From: Cordylochernes scorpioides
Lineage: Eukaryota; Arthropoda; Arachnida; Pseudoscorpiones; Chernetidae
NCBI GenBank assembly: GCA_030710605.1
Contig: CP092874.1
Coordinates: 43,954,965 to 44,018,964 of the forward strand
Length of the DNA stretch: 64,000 bases
Direction: 5' to 3'
Below the pieces are notes generated by a model. It was not told where the DNA came from. It saw only the letters and a list, made by a program, of their open reading frames with translations, and did no database searches. Shown here one piece after another: positions 1-11,386 of this stretch; position 1 is the stretch's first letter, and each line of letters opens with the position of its first letter. A program made the position numbers and the translations under genes.

Positions 1-424
1 GTAAGGCTTGTGCTTAATCGGTTTTGCGTCTTCTGTATGAATCTGATGTTTTGCCAAATTGGTCCTGCCTAACCTCGATGAGAACAAATCAGTATACATG
101 GCCAAGATTTGTTTTAACCTCTCTTGTTCTTTAAATGATAAATTTTTGTTTATTTGAAATTGTATTTCGTCATTTTCATTCTGCTTCTCTATATTCTCTA
201 TAAAATTTACCTCTGCAGGAAGACTTCCATAAGCCAATGTTTGGTCTTTCATGATTTTTAAAGGTCGAGGATAAGGGTTCGTTATCCAGATATGAGTTTT
301 CTTATCCGTGACAGTAAGCAAACTTCTTGCCAATCGAAGACCATTTATTTGAGTCATTTTGTTGTTCTCTTCGATGACATATTCCCCATCCTCTGCTTCT
401 ATTGAGGCCCTAATCAATTTAATA
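1..424 (-). pseudogene. gypsy G1 pol, linker between protease and reverse transcriptase
   Basis: Read on the minus strand from about 424 to the window edge, this stretch is open for roughly 140 codons. It has the usual look of the region between retropepsin and reverse transcriptase in gypsy Pol: motifs such as KLIRASIEAEDGEYVI, then NPYPRPLKIM, then AMYTDLFSSRLGRTNLAKH, the last being typical of the segment just before RT. No start codon is expected because it is internal to a polyprotein. Its upstream part was displaced to beyond 1761 by the mariner insertion. The fold and function of this linker are not known; the assignment rests on position and sequence character. Confidence 0.7.
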
Positions 425-1759
425 CGAGGGTTGTCCGTTAAATAAGTTCCACAGGGGTTTTTCATACAGAAAAACAGGTTTATTTGCCCTGAACTATACA
501 TTTTCGAAAATGTCAGACTTTTTTTCATTATTCTACATATTCCCCGTTTCGTTCGACGCATTTTTGCATTCGGGACACCCACTTATGGAACCCAGAGTCA
601 AAGACTCTGCCGCCTGGCCGCGTAGAAAGCCTAAAATCGCTTCTTCCAAACTCGTCATCGTCCTGGAATTGGGTTCCACCCAGGTTTTTCTTCAACTCGG
701 GGAAGAAATGGAAGTCACTAGGAGCTACGTCCGGGGCTGTAAGGTGGGTGTGACACCAATTCCCATCCAAATTCTTCGATGAGGGCAGTGGTTTGATGCG
801 CGGTGTGCGGCCGAGCGTTGTCGTGGTGGAAACGCACCCCTTTGGTTAACATCCCTCTCCTCTTGTTCTGAATCACGCGTCGAAGTTGTTTCAAGATCTC
901 ACAGTACCAGTTGGAATTGATTGTTGTACCCCGACGCATAAAGTCACACAACAATAGGCCCCTTTCGGCCCCAAAAGACGGTAGCGATAAGTTTCCCGGC
1001 AGAAAGTGTTTGTTTAAACTTTAGAGGTTTTCGGCGAAGAAGTGTGCTTCCACTGCTTGGATTGCTCCTTTGTCTCCGGTGTGGTGTAGTGTACTCAGGT
1101 AACATCACCAGTAACGATCGAATCCAAGAATTCCTCTCCGTCAGTTTTGTGGCAATCGAGAAATTTCTGGGCCGCATCAACCCACTGCCGTTTATGGTCT
1201 TCAGTCAGAATTTTCGGAACCCATATTGCGCAGACCTTTGAATACCCTAAATGTTCACGCAAATTCTTGTCGATGGTGGTTTTACTGACATCAGGAACCA
1301 AATCGCTGAGCTTCCGCACAGTAACCCGTCAATCTTCAAGCATTGTCGCTTCGACTTTGGCAATGGTTTCGTCCGAAACCGATGGCCGTCCAGCACGCGG
1401 TTCATCGTGGACGTCTGTTCGGTCGTTTTTAAATTCTCTGACTCATCTGCGCACCATCCCGGAACTCATACACCCTTCTCCATACACTTGACAGAGTTCA
1501 GTATGAATGTCCTTCGCCGAATTCTTTCTTTGCGGCCAAAAAGCGAATTACTGACCGTAATTCACAGCTGGCGGGAGACACGAGGGGAAGCTCCATCACT
1601 AACGGCTGCTCAGCCAAAACTAAGCTTACCAGCGACGTGTCCTTGGTGTGAAATTGGAGTGGGGAGAACAAGCTACGAGCCCGTGCAGTCGGCTCGAGCC
1701 TAAAAGCGATCCTCATGAGAGTGGTGCCCCCGTGGAACTTATTTAACGGACAACCCTCG
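425..1759 (-). mobile_element. mariner element M1 inside gypsy pol
   Basis: The element is 1335 bp, a normal mariner length. The ends are inverted repeats of about 28 bp beginning CGAGGGTTGTCC and ending AGTTCCAC, with the right end an almost perfect mirror of the left. It is flanked by TA at 423-424 and 1760-1761, the mariner target duplication. The transposase is encoded on the minus strand. It sits inside the pol reading frame of G1, so it is younger than G1. Confidence 0.93.
528..1596 (-). pseudogene. mariner transposase (broken)
   Basis: The protein would cut and paste the M1 element by binding its terminal repeats and using a D,D34D catalytic triad. Starting at the ATG at 1596-1594, the frame reads a helix-turn-helix region, a segment with RKLSDLVPDVSKTTIDKNL, the first catalytic aspartate context SIVTGD, the second in HHDNARPHTAHQTT, and the third near SPDVAPSDFHFFPELK, then the family-typical C-terminus VERNGEYVE before a stop at 528. 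At least four frame changes or stops separate these blocks (near 1498, 1320, 1095 and 770), so the gene is non-functional. An in-frame stop follows the N-terminal block and the WVHY after the first Asp is damaged. Identity is certain to family level; the subfamily is not resolved. Confidence 0.88.
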
Positions 1760-1761
1760 TA

Positions 1762-2235
1762 GATAGTTTAGGTATAAACGGTATCTGTAGTGCTCTTTAT
1801 TTTTTTTAGATCATAATTGCTTACGTCATGATTACTCATCAAATTATATTTTATCGTTTCTCGTTTACAATCAATTTTAGCATTCATTTTTTAAAGGAAA
1901 TCTCGTCCAAGAATAAGAGTTCGTAGATGCGCGTCCATTACTACAAATTCGTGGGATAATTCAGTGTCATCAATTTTTAAATCTAAAATAATGCTACCTA
2001 CCATATCTATTTTTTTCCCATCGGGTTCTGAACATGTTTTAGTGAGGACTATTTATTTCACGGCCAGCAAAAAGTGCTGTCCTTAGGTCGACCACTGAAA
2101 GATCGGCGCCTGTATCAATCAAAGCTTCGAATAACCCTATCTTGTCCACATTAATATTAATTTTGTACCTAGGGTCCAACTTTCTAATTCCATTTATGGT
2201 CGACTTGCTTTGATTGAAGGAATCAGGCGCGATAC
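1762..2235 (-). pseudogene. gypsy G1 retropepsin region (broken)
   Basis: On the minus strand around 2150-2090 the sequence reads ALIDTGADLSVV, the aspartic protease active site of retroelements, followed by a region ending LILGRDFL, the usual second hallmark of the fold. The protease would process the Gag-Pol polyprotein inside the particle. The frame shifts several times between the active site and 1762, and a stop occurs in the most likely frame. It lies directly downstream of gag and upstream of the pol linker at 1-424, from which it is parted by mariner M1. Confidence 0.72.
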
Positions 2236-3394
2236 TTAGTTTAAATCTTCCAACACGGAATATCTATTCCGTGTATGAATATTCGTTTGTGTGTCATTAC
2301 AAACATCCGCATAGAGGCGAGGCCGTGTATAATCTTTTCTTTCGTCCATTTGAAGATTTTCTTGACTCTTGTCTTGGGAAACTGAGGGGTCCTCTTCTAC
2401 GATCCTCACAAACTTGACTCTGCAATACCGCGCTACGTGTCCTGGCTTGTTACACTTGAAACATATTGGTCTCCCGTCTTCTGTCCTATTCCTATTTGAA
2501 TTCTTATTGTATGTTTTACTTGGGTAGACCGGTTTTGGCTCAGGATTGGGAGTGTAAGATCGTCTAGGGGCAGATACCTGGGGCAGAGGCTTGTTCTGGT
2601 AGTACCTCGGAGTGGGGGCCTGGGGCTTGGAGGTGTTCTGGTAGTACCTCGGAGAGGGGGCCTGGGGCTTGGAGGTGTTTCTGATATGGTTTTCTGAACG
2701 ACGTAGCATTCTTCCATTGCTCTTGATGATGGGGACGAGGAGAGCGTGGTCCAATATATAGAGCTCTCGATTTTTCTGCACGTTCTTGGTAATTCTTTTC
2801 GAACAAATCCAGCTTTTTACAAATTTCTAGAAGTTCATTGGTATTTTTAGGAGGGTTTAGGTGAAGGGCAAAAGAGTATTCTTTCTTTAACCCTCCAATA
2901 ACCCAGTTTATTTTAGTCTCTTCTTCCATTTGGGGGTCGACCTTGTTGCACAGTACAAGGATATCCTCTGCGAACCTGATTGCAGGTTCATTCCACTGTT
3001 GCATCCTGTTTAGTCTCATCTTCATTTCTTCTTTGTTGGCGTCTGAGGCAAAATCCTCAATTAGGCGGCTCTTGAAATTTTCCCAGCTGGTGAAACTTAT
3101 CTTGTGTAGGTTCAGCCAGGTTTTGGCGCTACCAATCATATTCATGGCAGCATAACGAGAGATAATGTAGTCTGCCCAATGGTACAGGAAGCCAATTTCT
3201 TCAAGAGATTCAATCCATGGGCGAGGGTCTTCCGTTCCATCATACTTGGGGATGTCGATGTTGGGATTCAGGACAACTGGGTCGGAACTAGCATCTCCAC
3301 CAATTGTTGCGCCGGGTTGCGGCTTGGCAGACTCTTCAGCCTTGATTCTCTCCTGTGCTGGGTCTTGCATCTTACCAGAGCGTGTTTCAACCAT
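2236..3394 (-). pseudogene. gag: gypsy G1 Gag polyprotein (one frameshift)
   Basis: Starts at the ATG at 3394 (protein begins MVETRSGKM). The first frame (2564-3394) carries an arthropod gypsy Gag capsid-type domain with motifs such as IPKYDGTEDPRPWIESL and DYIISRYAAMNMIG. The second frame (2236-2781) continues with a proline-rich linker and a CCHC zinc knuckle CFKCNKPGHVARYC that would bind element RNA. The switch falls near 2700-2745, where both frames encode the same proline-glutamine-rich repeat shifted by one base; a small indel is more likely than programmed frameshifting. The protein would form the virus-like particle. The linker contains a 42-bp tandem repeat. Confidence 0.85.
2594..2677 (-). 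repeat. 42-bp tandem duplication in gag
   Basis: Two head-to-tail copies of a 42-bp unit (2594-2635 and 2636-2677) that begin ttctggtagtacctcgga and differ at about one position. The length is a multiple of three, so the repeat adds 14 residues without breaking the frame. It encodes the repeated proline/glutamine-rich linker before the zinc knuckle. Confidence 0.9.
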
Positions 3395-3654
3395 CCTACA
3401 AATTTATAAAAGGGAATAATGAGATAACTCTACTTTAAGTAGCCTCCAGAATCATTTATTTATTTTTTCACATCAAAGAGAGCAGTGAAGTCACACGTGT
3501 ACCTAAATACAAATGATGATAATCTAAATAATCTGTTTTAAATAAATATCATAGAATATTTTATATAAAAATAAATAAATATATAATTTGAATTTCAAAT
3601 ATATTAAAAATAATATAATAAATACGCCATTAATCATGATGTAACAGTATGAAG
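3395..3654. other. AT-rich stretch upstream of G1 gag, no gene seen
   Basis: This should contain the 5' leader and part of the 5' LTR of G1, but I could not find a TG...CA boundary, a duplicate LTR or a convincing primer-binding site. Confidence 0.4.
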
Positions 3655-3703
3655 GAAATTACACTCGGGGGAATTCTCGGGCGAAGCCGGGTCATTCGTC
3701 TAG
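3655..3703 (+). mobile_element. Helitron-type 3' end fragment
   Basis: Ends with a GC-rich stem around ctcgggcgaagccggg, then tcattcgt and CTAG at 3700-3703, followed by T. A hairpin about 10 bases before a CTRR end is the Helitron 3' signature. The same end recurs at 33176-33179 and, inverted, at 32678, 34492 and 41528. Immediately after it, near 3714-3740, lies a short match to the 3' tail of the Jockey-like LINE seen at about 41895-41925. Confidence 0.6.
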
Positions 3704-3767
3704 TAAATTAAAATTACAAATGAACCCCTGTACATAACCATCCCTCACAGTATATTGTAAATTTTGC

Positions 3768-4451
3768 CACGTGGAAAATTAGGGAAGACACACTTCTGGA
3801 TGAGACAGAAATTTATTTCAGGCAAGAACAAACTATGCGTGATAAACAAAATATAAGCCACGAGGGAAATTTACAGAGTAGCAAAATATAAACATAAAAA
3901 TGACCACTCTGTTAATAAAATAATAAATACTTTGTTACATAGCTTCTTCCCTATGGGAGCTGTGACCAACAGCTAGCAATTATTGTAGATACTGACATGG
4001 ATCTGACGTGCTTCTGCCAAGGATTCCATCGAAGTCTTGGAACTTTGTCCCTAGTACCTTTGCGTCCTTTTTCTTGCGGCGTGAAGAGCGGCTTTGTCGT
4101 CGTATCGTCTATAGGGAAATCGGCATCTTCGATGGAAGTATTGGCTTTAGCACGGCGGTGGAATCCTGGAGTCAGTCTCCGAAATTTATTTCACAGAACT
4201 CATGGCTTCAAAGTCTTCTCGGCGGTATTCAGTTTGTCTTCCCTAACTTACCCGGCATCTCCACCAAAATTCCACGTTGAAAATTAGGGAAGACCAACTT
4301 CGGGATAAGACAGCAATTTATTTCAGGCAAGAACAAACTATGCGTGATAAACAATAAATAAGCCACGAGGTAAATTTACAGAGTAACAAAATATAAACAT
4401 AAAAATGACCACTCTGTTAATAAAAATAAAATATTAATGAATACTTTGTTA
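3768..4451. repeat. direct repeat pair of about 170-180 bp around a 334-bp spacer
   Basis: The block 3768-3937 recurs at 4272-4451 with about 85-90 percent identity by eye. Both begin with a run containing gaaaattagggaaga and end near aatactttgtta. The spacer (3938-4271) is GC-richer than its surroundings and has two overlapping open frames without recognisable domains. It could be two LTR pieces of a collapsed retroelement or a duplicated non-coding repeat; neither TG...CA ends nor target duplications are evident. Confidence 0.7.
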
Positions 4452-4796
4452 GAATATGACATCTAGGTTGCTCTTTTTAAGCGGCACCTAATAAATTATT
4501 TGGAACTTGGAAACTCCGAGATGTGTAAAATAGGTAAATGCAAATTAAAAAATGTAGCGAAATAAATTGATATTTTAGATGCGGTTTTCTGTAATGCTCT
4601 CTGCGATTTAAATCTCCAAGATAATAAATTTTATCTTTTTAATAAAACTCTCTCTCAGTTTCGATTACATTTATTTTAAATCATTTGAAAAATATTTATC
4701 TATCTCTGATAATTTATTTTACTCTGGAATGCCGTCACTACAGGATAAAGCACTCTTGATATTTTTTTCATTGCAATTCAGAATCTGCCACTGAAG
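4452..4796. other. no feature seen
   Basis: AT-rich sequence with no open frame of note and no repeat I recognise. Confidence 0.4.
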
Positions 4797-5803
4797 CTTT
4801 ACGAGCGTTTCGTACCTTTAAAGGTATTTCGAAGCGGTAAAAGACCTATGAGGGGCTACTTTCTAAGGCGAATGAGTAAAAATTTGAGGAAACTGGATCT
4901 CTGGAAGCAAAACCTCAGAGTGGAAGACCATCGAATTGCAAGTCAGTGGCTGTTACGGTTTTTCAGAATGTTGAAGCTATTGAAACGTTATTCAGATATC
5001 GAGAAGTAGGTGCTCGACAAGTTTCTCGACAAACGGGGATTTCGTATGAAGCAGTTTGGAGAGCACTAAGAATTGTTTCTTAAAAATACCCGTGCAAAAT
5101 TCAAAGATTTCGCGAGTTAAAAGTCGGCGATTTTGTGAAGCGTCAAGAATTCGCTATATGGGCTTTCCGGCAAATTGATATTGATGAAAACTGGATGTCG
5201 ATTGTTCTGTGGACAGATGATGCTCACTTTTCTCTAAACGGAAAAGTTAAAACTCAAAACAGCCGCATTTGGGCAAAAGAAAACCTTAGGAATTTTGCAG
5301 AAATGCCACTTCATCTGACCAGAGTTACATCTTGGTGTGCGTTCACTTCTTTTATTATTGGGCCATTTATCTATGAAAAAATCAATGGAAGAACTTTTAA
5401 AAACCGTTTCTGATACTGGTAAACGTTCAACCTTTGAGGAGAAAATGTTATTTCCATATTGGAGGACAGACAAGCACTAAGCGAAATAACATTCATGTAA
5501 GATGGAGGACCTCTTCATATCTCCCACGGTGCAAAACAATTGCTGAAGGTTACGTTCGGTGAAGATCGTGTGATATGTCGCCACTTTATACACCAGTGGC
5601 CTCCAAGATCACCAGACTTGACGCCTTGCGATTTTTGGTTATGGGGTTACATTAAGTCGCGTGTTATTGATACCGGCCTACCACATTGGTCATGTTGAAG
5701 GTTTCAATCAGACGGCCACGTTTCGTCAATTTTAACAAATTTGTAATTCAATTCTGTCCGTTTGCAGGCGGGTGTTTGAGAATAGAGGGCGCCACATTGA
5801 GCA
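4797..5803 (+). pseudogene. Tc1/mariner-superfamily transposase remnant
   Basis: The plus strand reads a helix-turn-helix segment (RQVSRQTGISYEAVWRAL, about 5010-5070), the first catalytic aspartate context WMSIVLWTDDAHFSLNGKV (5190-5248), NSRIWAKENLRNF, then after frameshifts DGGPLHISHGAKQLL and WPPRSPDLTPCDFWLWGY (about 5600-5650), the usual context of the third acidic residue. The C-terminus, with a family-typical RVFENRGRHIEQVL, follows near 5765-5803. Several stops and frameshifts mean it is dead. I could not find its terminal inverted repeats, so only the coding remnant is annotated. It is unrelated at sequence level to M1 and M2, so it is a third DNA-transposon family in the window. 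Confidence 0.82.
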
Positions 5804-6223
5804 AGTATTGTGACCTAATACAAGAGAGAAGGCAGTTACCTCATGTGTACTTGCCATGTATTATAATATCTACCAATATTTTGCAGCTCTTTGTGTTGGG
5901 TTATGACATACATAAAGGTTGGTGATTCTGGCTCACATAGCGATAGGTTTCGATTTCTGCGTTAAATGATCAAAATTCGAGTAGTTTGTTTGTAAAATGT
6001 AAAAAAAAATAGAGTACTTAATCACTAAAATTCGGGAAAAAAAAGGTGCTTAATTACAAAAAAAATTGATTGGAAACAATGGTATTTCGAAAGAAAAGAT
6101 AAAATGAGAGAGGAACCTCTCGAAAATGTAAGGTTATAAAAATAGAAATTTGAGTCCTTTTTTTTATTAAATATTTTCTAATTTGATATCATAATAAATA
6201 TTTTTATCTTCAACAGTTCCGTT
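5804..6223. other. no gene seen; expected Polinton left flank
   Basis: A-rich and simple sequence. The left terminal inverted repeat of the Polinton might lie here, but no match to sequence near 41.5 kb could be recognised by eye. Confidence 0.3.
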
Positions 6224-6355
6224 TTATACCAACATATATTCACCTCTATTAATTTTCTTTATATATTTATCTGATAATTTTTCAAATCTTTTTGGCAAAT
6301 AAAAATAATTTTCTTCTTCGCCTATTTCTAATGTTGAAATTGTTTTTTTCCCCAT
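6224..6355 (-). CDS. small Polinton protein, unknown function
   Basis: A 43-codon frame begins MGKKTISTLEIGEEENYFYL and stops at 6224; if that stop is an error the frame would run on for another 15 codons to a second stop (ending DIKLENI). The extended tail resembles the end of the small protein at 18134-18390 (YEIKLDNV), so the two may be related. It lies downstream of the polymerase on the same strand, near the presumed left end of the element. The function is unknown, and part of its support is that shared tail. Confidence 0.35.
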   Translation of the reverse strand: MGKKTISTLEIGEEENYFYLPKRFEKLSDKYIKKINRGEYMLV

Positions 6356-7518
6356 TTTTTGTTGTGAATTTTCTCAATAAAATCAACTTATATTTCCCAG
6401 GATATATTTCGCTAAATTTATAGGTTTTAGAATAAAAGTTGATACTATTGAAGGTTTTCAATTATATAGAAACATTTTTATTCAACATATTTTCATAAAA
6501 CACATCTAAACATCGAACAGGCTTTTCCTAATGCTCTAGGACATCTCGGACAATCTATTTTTCAGAATCTATTCCTTATAATAATTCTTCTGAAATCGAA
6601 TCTTTATATAGAATTTTATAACCATATAAAGATTGTAAATATTCAATATAATATTTAACTTCCTCGTTACTTTATCCATAAATGTTGGTCGTCTGGAAAT
6701 CTTTTAAATTTTAGACCTGTAATATCTCTAGTGGTTTTATAAACAATATTTTTCTCTTGATCACATTTAATATATAATCAGATTCGTATACCTGAAGGGT
6801 TTCGCCAATAGGCAATTCTAAATGAAATCAACTGAATTGTCTTATTATTTTCTTATTGGGAAGAATAAATCCTTGGCAATTAATAACAATAATTTATATA
6901 GGAATAATTTTTCTTAAATATAATTAAAACCATAAGCTCTCCTGTATATATACCATTTTCTAAAATATATCTCTTATCATCATATGGACGCAACGCTATT
7001 TTATTCATTTCAACGCTCGCACAATTTCGTGTTTATATATATATTATATAATCTAAAAACCTCAAATTTTTCTATATTTAAAAAATATATACTTTATTTT
7101 ATTCATTGATAATTTTATTTTTGTTATCATCGTTTTTAGAAAGACTTTTAGTTTAGTTGTTTAGTTTCGTTGTATAATTTTGTTGTAAATATGCGTAGTT
7201 AACCAATCAATCCTTTTAAATCACTAATATAGGATTAAATTATAAATTCTATATAATGTGAAAACTAACAAATGTGTAATCTTTCCTCAAGTAATTGAAA
7301 ATAAAAGCTACTTGACGGTAAATATTTATCTTTTTTATCACGACTGCACCTCAACCCTTTATCTTATCGATCCTTTGTCTTATCAAGCCTTATCTAACAA
7401 CAACACAAAATATTCATAACATATATATACACACATATATATGTGTATATGTTACGATGTATGTGTATGTAATTTTGATATATGTGTATATATATTCGAT
7501 CTTATAAGATTATTTACT
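6356..7518 (-). other. degenerate Polinton DNA left of the polymerase
   Basis: Minus-strand fragments such as LKFKRFPDDQHLW and EEVKYYIEYLQSLYGYKILY (about 6740-6600) look coding but are cut by stops every few dozen codons. A TG/TA-rich microsatellite-like tract lies at 7425-7497. I cannot assign a product. Confidence 0.35.
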
Positions 7519-9831
7519 CTATATTGTTTTCTCTTTATTAAATAAACAATTGTAATAATCTTCAAATTTAATGGTTTTATTAACAACAGATTTCTTAGTT
7601 CCTTTTGATTTTTTAATTTGTTCTTTCTTATTTTTTTCTTTCTCTACTTCTTTATCATTAAATTCATTAATTCCTTTTTTATCAAGTTTTATTGCATACA
7701 TTTTACTCTTTAAACCAACATGTCCTTCCATAATTATACCGCTAATTTCATCTTTCATTTTACCTAAAACCTTTTTATTATTTTTTTATTTTTATTTTTT
7801 TTTTGGCATCCAATAATTTTTGAAAAATCACTTGTATTAAAGTAATCAATCATTTGTGACATATCCTTATAAAAAGCTTCCGTTTTTATATCAGAAATAA
7901 ACGCATCAATATCTTTATAACAAATTTCCATGTTATCTCCATATTTCTTCTTCATCACAATATAATTAAAGTCATACATGACATATTTACTCAGATCAAG
8001 AATGCTCATTCCTACATATATTGGTTGATCAAATTTTTAATCTATCTTTTTTCATATGTAATGCTATCAAATTTTCATTCTATATTGTTCTATTTTCAAA
8101 AGTTGGTTCGTTGGTCGTTATAGCATTTTTTCTCATTTTAGTATTCGGTTCAATGTATGATTTCAACCATTTCGATTGTTTAAACGATAATATTCTATGT
8201 ATTTTTTAAATTTTTATTCCCAAGCTAAGATAAAGTTGTAAAGTCTCTTATAATGAATTACATAATTCTTTTTTATTTCTCAAATTTAATATTTATTTTT
8301 TTATTTTTTGTTGTTTCCTTGAATTGTTTTTGATAAGGACTCAACCAATCTGATTCGACTTTCAATTGTTCTGGAGCAAGAGGAAAATCATTGTGTTGTA
8401 TATGAAAATCTCTTGGATATTCCTGATCTACTTCTAATATATGACCTGTAATATCACTTTTATTATTATTATTTTTTTTTATATTTTCAACCCACATTTG
8501 AAATCATGAGTTGGTAAATCTTCAATCATAGCTGTTCCATATAAATTATTCATATCTAAATATACTAAATAATTATTTTCTTTATCTTTATTATAATCTT
8601 TTATATATTTATTATTTGCTTTAATATATCTTTTTGACACTTCAACAAATCCACCTCTTATTCCCCTTTCTATCATTAATATTTTATCATAATCTTCCTT
8701 AAGAATTTCTAATTTTACTTTTGTAGGTTTTAACATTGCATCCCACAATAAACCAGGTGCTGTAAAATAATAACATGAATCCAATTTATATTGTACCATG
8801 CAAATATTCATAAAATTCTCAAATATATCTGCAAGTAAAAGTGTATCTATTTTAACATATAAATCATGAAATTCTCCTATATTTTTAATATTAAATTATT
8901 TTAAATAGTTTCGGTAAGTTCAAATTATTCATCAGTTATATTTGAATTATTTAATCTGTTATAATAAGCTTCTTTAGGAGGATTTCTTTCTTCTTTAAAT
9001 TTATCAAATGAATCTATATAATTGTGGGATGGTTGCGTAATGTGTTTGTGGTCTCGCCACATAATCATAGAAATAAGGAATTTTTCCAGTAATTAAAGGT
9101 ATTTTATCTTTAGAAGAATTATGTTCTAAATGCGGGAAATGTTTGATTGTTTTTGATAATTTATCTAATGATGAAGGCATGAAAGCAAATGAATATAAAA
9201 ATCTCATCTCATAATTGATTGGTCTTATAGAACCTTCCTTATTTTTATAATTACCAACATTAATTTTAGATGTGAAAGAAATATAATTCTGTTCTGTTTT
9301 TGATATTACTTTTAAATCTCCCCTTCTACTGCTAAAGCTTTGATGAATAGATGAACATCATATTTTTGATGATTATGAAGAATTATTTGTATGATATTTA
9401 GCATTTTATAATATAAATTACATAATTGATGCGCTGCTCCGATAAATTTTCTGGATTAGGTTGACATGAATCAACTTTCGTTAGAAGAGATTCAAAATCT
9501 GCATAGATTACAAAAGGCACTTTCAATTTTCTATTATAATTTTTGAATTCTATAAAGTCGTCTTTAGGAAATTCAACTCTTAAAGCTTTATTATCATCAC
9601 AATAAAATGAATGTTTTTCAAGCAAATCTTTACTTCCAAAATAACTTGAACATCTTCTACAATAATTTTTTTTCCTGCATGCTTTGAAAGTTGATTAGAT
9701 AATAATCTATCTTGATTTTTTATTAAACAATAGTGATCATTATTTTCATCTTTAATATATAATAAGTCAATATTGTTTTCACTTTTTATTTTTGAAATAT
9801 GTAAGGGAAAAACATATTTCGAAAGACTCAT
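7519..9831 (-). pseudogene. Polinton protein-primed DNA polymerase B, C-terminal two thirds
   Basis: Replicates the Polinton by protein priming. Going down the minus strand: a zinc-finger-like stretch and exonuclease motif VIYADFES (about 9510) with the D-x-E pair; the palm motif A YLDMNNLYGTAM (residues 84-95 of the frame 8479-8811); and motif C YKDIDAF (about 7915), keeping D-x-D of the usual YxDTDS. The thumb region with GLKSKMYA follows at about 7700. At least five frame changes or stops separate these blocks. The 5' part of the gene is at 14462-15878, split off by gypsy G2, which inserted in codons next to SKYVFPLHIS. The AT-rich codons match the rest of the Polinton. Confidence 0.85.
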
Positions 9832-10018
9832 TGTAGTATTCTGTGTTTTAAATATATTATAGATCATTATCATAAACAATAATATACGATGTATAATGTA
9901 AACAACGTGTTGATGTAAAAATATAAATATAAAGTGTAATAAATAATTTGTAATAATAATTTCATCTGGTGAGTAATGTTTAATTAAATAATAACTATAC
10001 AACAATAACTATACAACA
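9832..10018 (+). repeat. G2 5' LTR
   Basis: 187 bp, starts TGTAGTATTC and ends ACAACA. The downstream tgg-containing stretch (taaattggagacgag) is where a primer-binding site would lie, but I cannot name the tRNA. Confidence 0.93.
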
Positions 10019-10070
10019 TAAATTGGAGACGAGAATTTGAAAATATAACTGTAGCCCTAAAAAAACAAGT

Positions 10071-10683
10071 ATGGCAGCCAACCTGACGCCACCTTTACCC
10101 ATGAATATGAATGCAAGCAATTTATTTACGGAATATAAGCAATGGATGGAATCCTATGCCATTTTTGAAATAGCATCTAGAATTTCAAAAAAATCGGATG
10201 AAATTAAGAGAGCAACTCTATTGCATTGTTTAGAGCCAAATGTACAGCGTATATTTTTTCAACTTGCCAGATGAAAAGGAAAATTATGAACAAACTAAAA
10301 TGGCTTTAGATAAATATTTCACACCTCATAAAAATGTGGTCACTGAGAGATTTAAATTTAGACAAAGAGTCCAGAAAGATGATGAATCGATCGACAACTA
10401 CCTAATTTCTTTAAGAGAGCTTTCTAAATCTTGTGAATTTGGGAATTTAGAAGCTGATATGATAAGAGACCAAATAATTGAAAAATGTAACAACAAAAAA
10501 CTTAAAGAAAAATTGTTGCAACAAGAAAATTTGACACTGTCAAAAACCATTGATATTGCTAGAATGTTAGAAATTTCTAGAAAAGAAATTAGACTTCTTG
10601 AACCTCAAAATGATCAAACACTAAATAGAGTTCAAAATAAACCTAAAAAGCACTATAATGCTAATAATTTCAACAAAGGGTAG
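10071..10683 (+). pseudogene. gag: G2 Gag (frameshifted)
   Basis: Begins at the ATG at 10071 (MAANLTPPLPMN). A capsid-type domain runs through FTEYKQWMESYAIFEIAS, then, after a one-base frame change near 10255, DEKENYEQTKMALDKYF and a helical region ending near KKHYNANN. A second frame change near 10675 leads toward a first zinc knuckle CYRCGLDTHSAQEC (10733-10774). Gag would assemble the particle around the element RNA. Frameshifts fall in or near short homopolymers, so some could be sequence errors. Confidence 0.82.
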
Positions 10684-10773
10684 ATTCACTAATCAAGGTA
10701 CCTCCATCATTTTCAGGTGCCTCAAAGCCTAAATGTTATCGCTGTGGATTAGATACACATTCAGCACAAGAAT

Positions 10774-11103
10774 GTGGTGCTAAAAAAAATGACTTGTTCA
10801 TATTGCAATAAATTAGGACATCTTTTTAGAGCTTGCAGGAACCGCCCAAATCAAAATAATAATAGAAACCACAAAAATTTCAATCAAACTAAAGTTAAGA
10901 CCATACAAGAAGAAAATAAGACTGAAGTAGGTGAAAGTTCAGATGAATATACCTACTATACAGGTGCTGAAAATAAAGAAAAAGTGCAAATAGATGGTAG
11001 TGAAATAAATATGATAATTGATACAGGGAGTGATAGAACTTTCATAAGCTATAATAAGATGCTTGAATTATATGGCCATAAAAATTATGCCAAAATTACA
11101 TAA
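10774..11103 (+). pseudogene. G2 second zinc knuckle and retropepsin
   Basis: Begins with CCHC knuckle CSYCNKLGHLFRAC, reached from the first knuckle across a run of A that is one base out of frame. The aspartic protease active site IIDTGSDRTFIS lies near residue 86, preceded by a glycine-rich flap-like sequence. The frame stops at 11103, and the rest of the protease continues at 11121-11369 in another frame. The enzyme would cleave Gag-Pol during maturation. Confidence 0.82.
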
Positions 11104-11120
11104 CACCACCCGAACCTTTT

Positions 11121-11369
11121 TTGCCTATGGTCAAGATAGACCTCTTCCATGTTTATGGTTATTTCAATGCTGTGATTTCTTGGAAAGAAAATTCAGTTTC
11201 AGAAGAAATTTATGTGATTGATAAAAAAGTTGAATCTTTGTTGGGAGGCAAGGCTAGTTTTGAACTAGGTATAATTAAAAGGGTAAATCATGTAAATGAA
11301 TCAATGTCTACTAATATAAAACTCTTGTTCAAGAACATGAACATCTTTTCCATGGACTTGGAACTATAA
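11121..11369 (+). pseudogene. G2 protease C-terminal part and linker to RT
   Basis: Continues Pol after a frameshift, with EEIYVIDKKVESLLGGKASFELGI, typical of the end of gypsy retropepsin followed by the linker to RT. It stops at 11369 just before the RT frame opens at 11387. No separate function. Confidence 0.65.
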
Positions 11370-11386
11370 AAGGCTATAGTCATAAA

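Larger units (their letters stand above)
1..3394 (-). mobile_element. Ty3/gypsy retrotransposon G1, partial, cut by window edge
   Basis: Gag, protease and the start of the pol region that precedes reverse transcriptase follow in order on the minus strand from 3394 down to 1. The reverse transcriptase would lie beyond the left edge. A mariner (425-1759) interrupts pol; when it is removed with one copy of its TA duplication, the pol frame resumes. I could not define the LTRs. The element carries frameshifts in gag and in the protease region, so it looks dead, although the left part stays open to the window edge. Confidence 0.8.

Noticed and set aside
510..1703. Long plus-strand frames over 510-1703
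   Set aside because: They are antisense shadows of the mariner transposase on the minus strand.
2564..2781. Programmed frameshift in G1 gag
   Set aside because: The overlap encodes the same repeat in two phases and no slippery site was clear; a simple indel is likelier.
4008..4280. Open frames in the spacer between the direct repeats
   Set aside because: Two overlapping frames in different phases with no recognisable domain; not called as genes.
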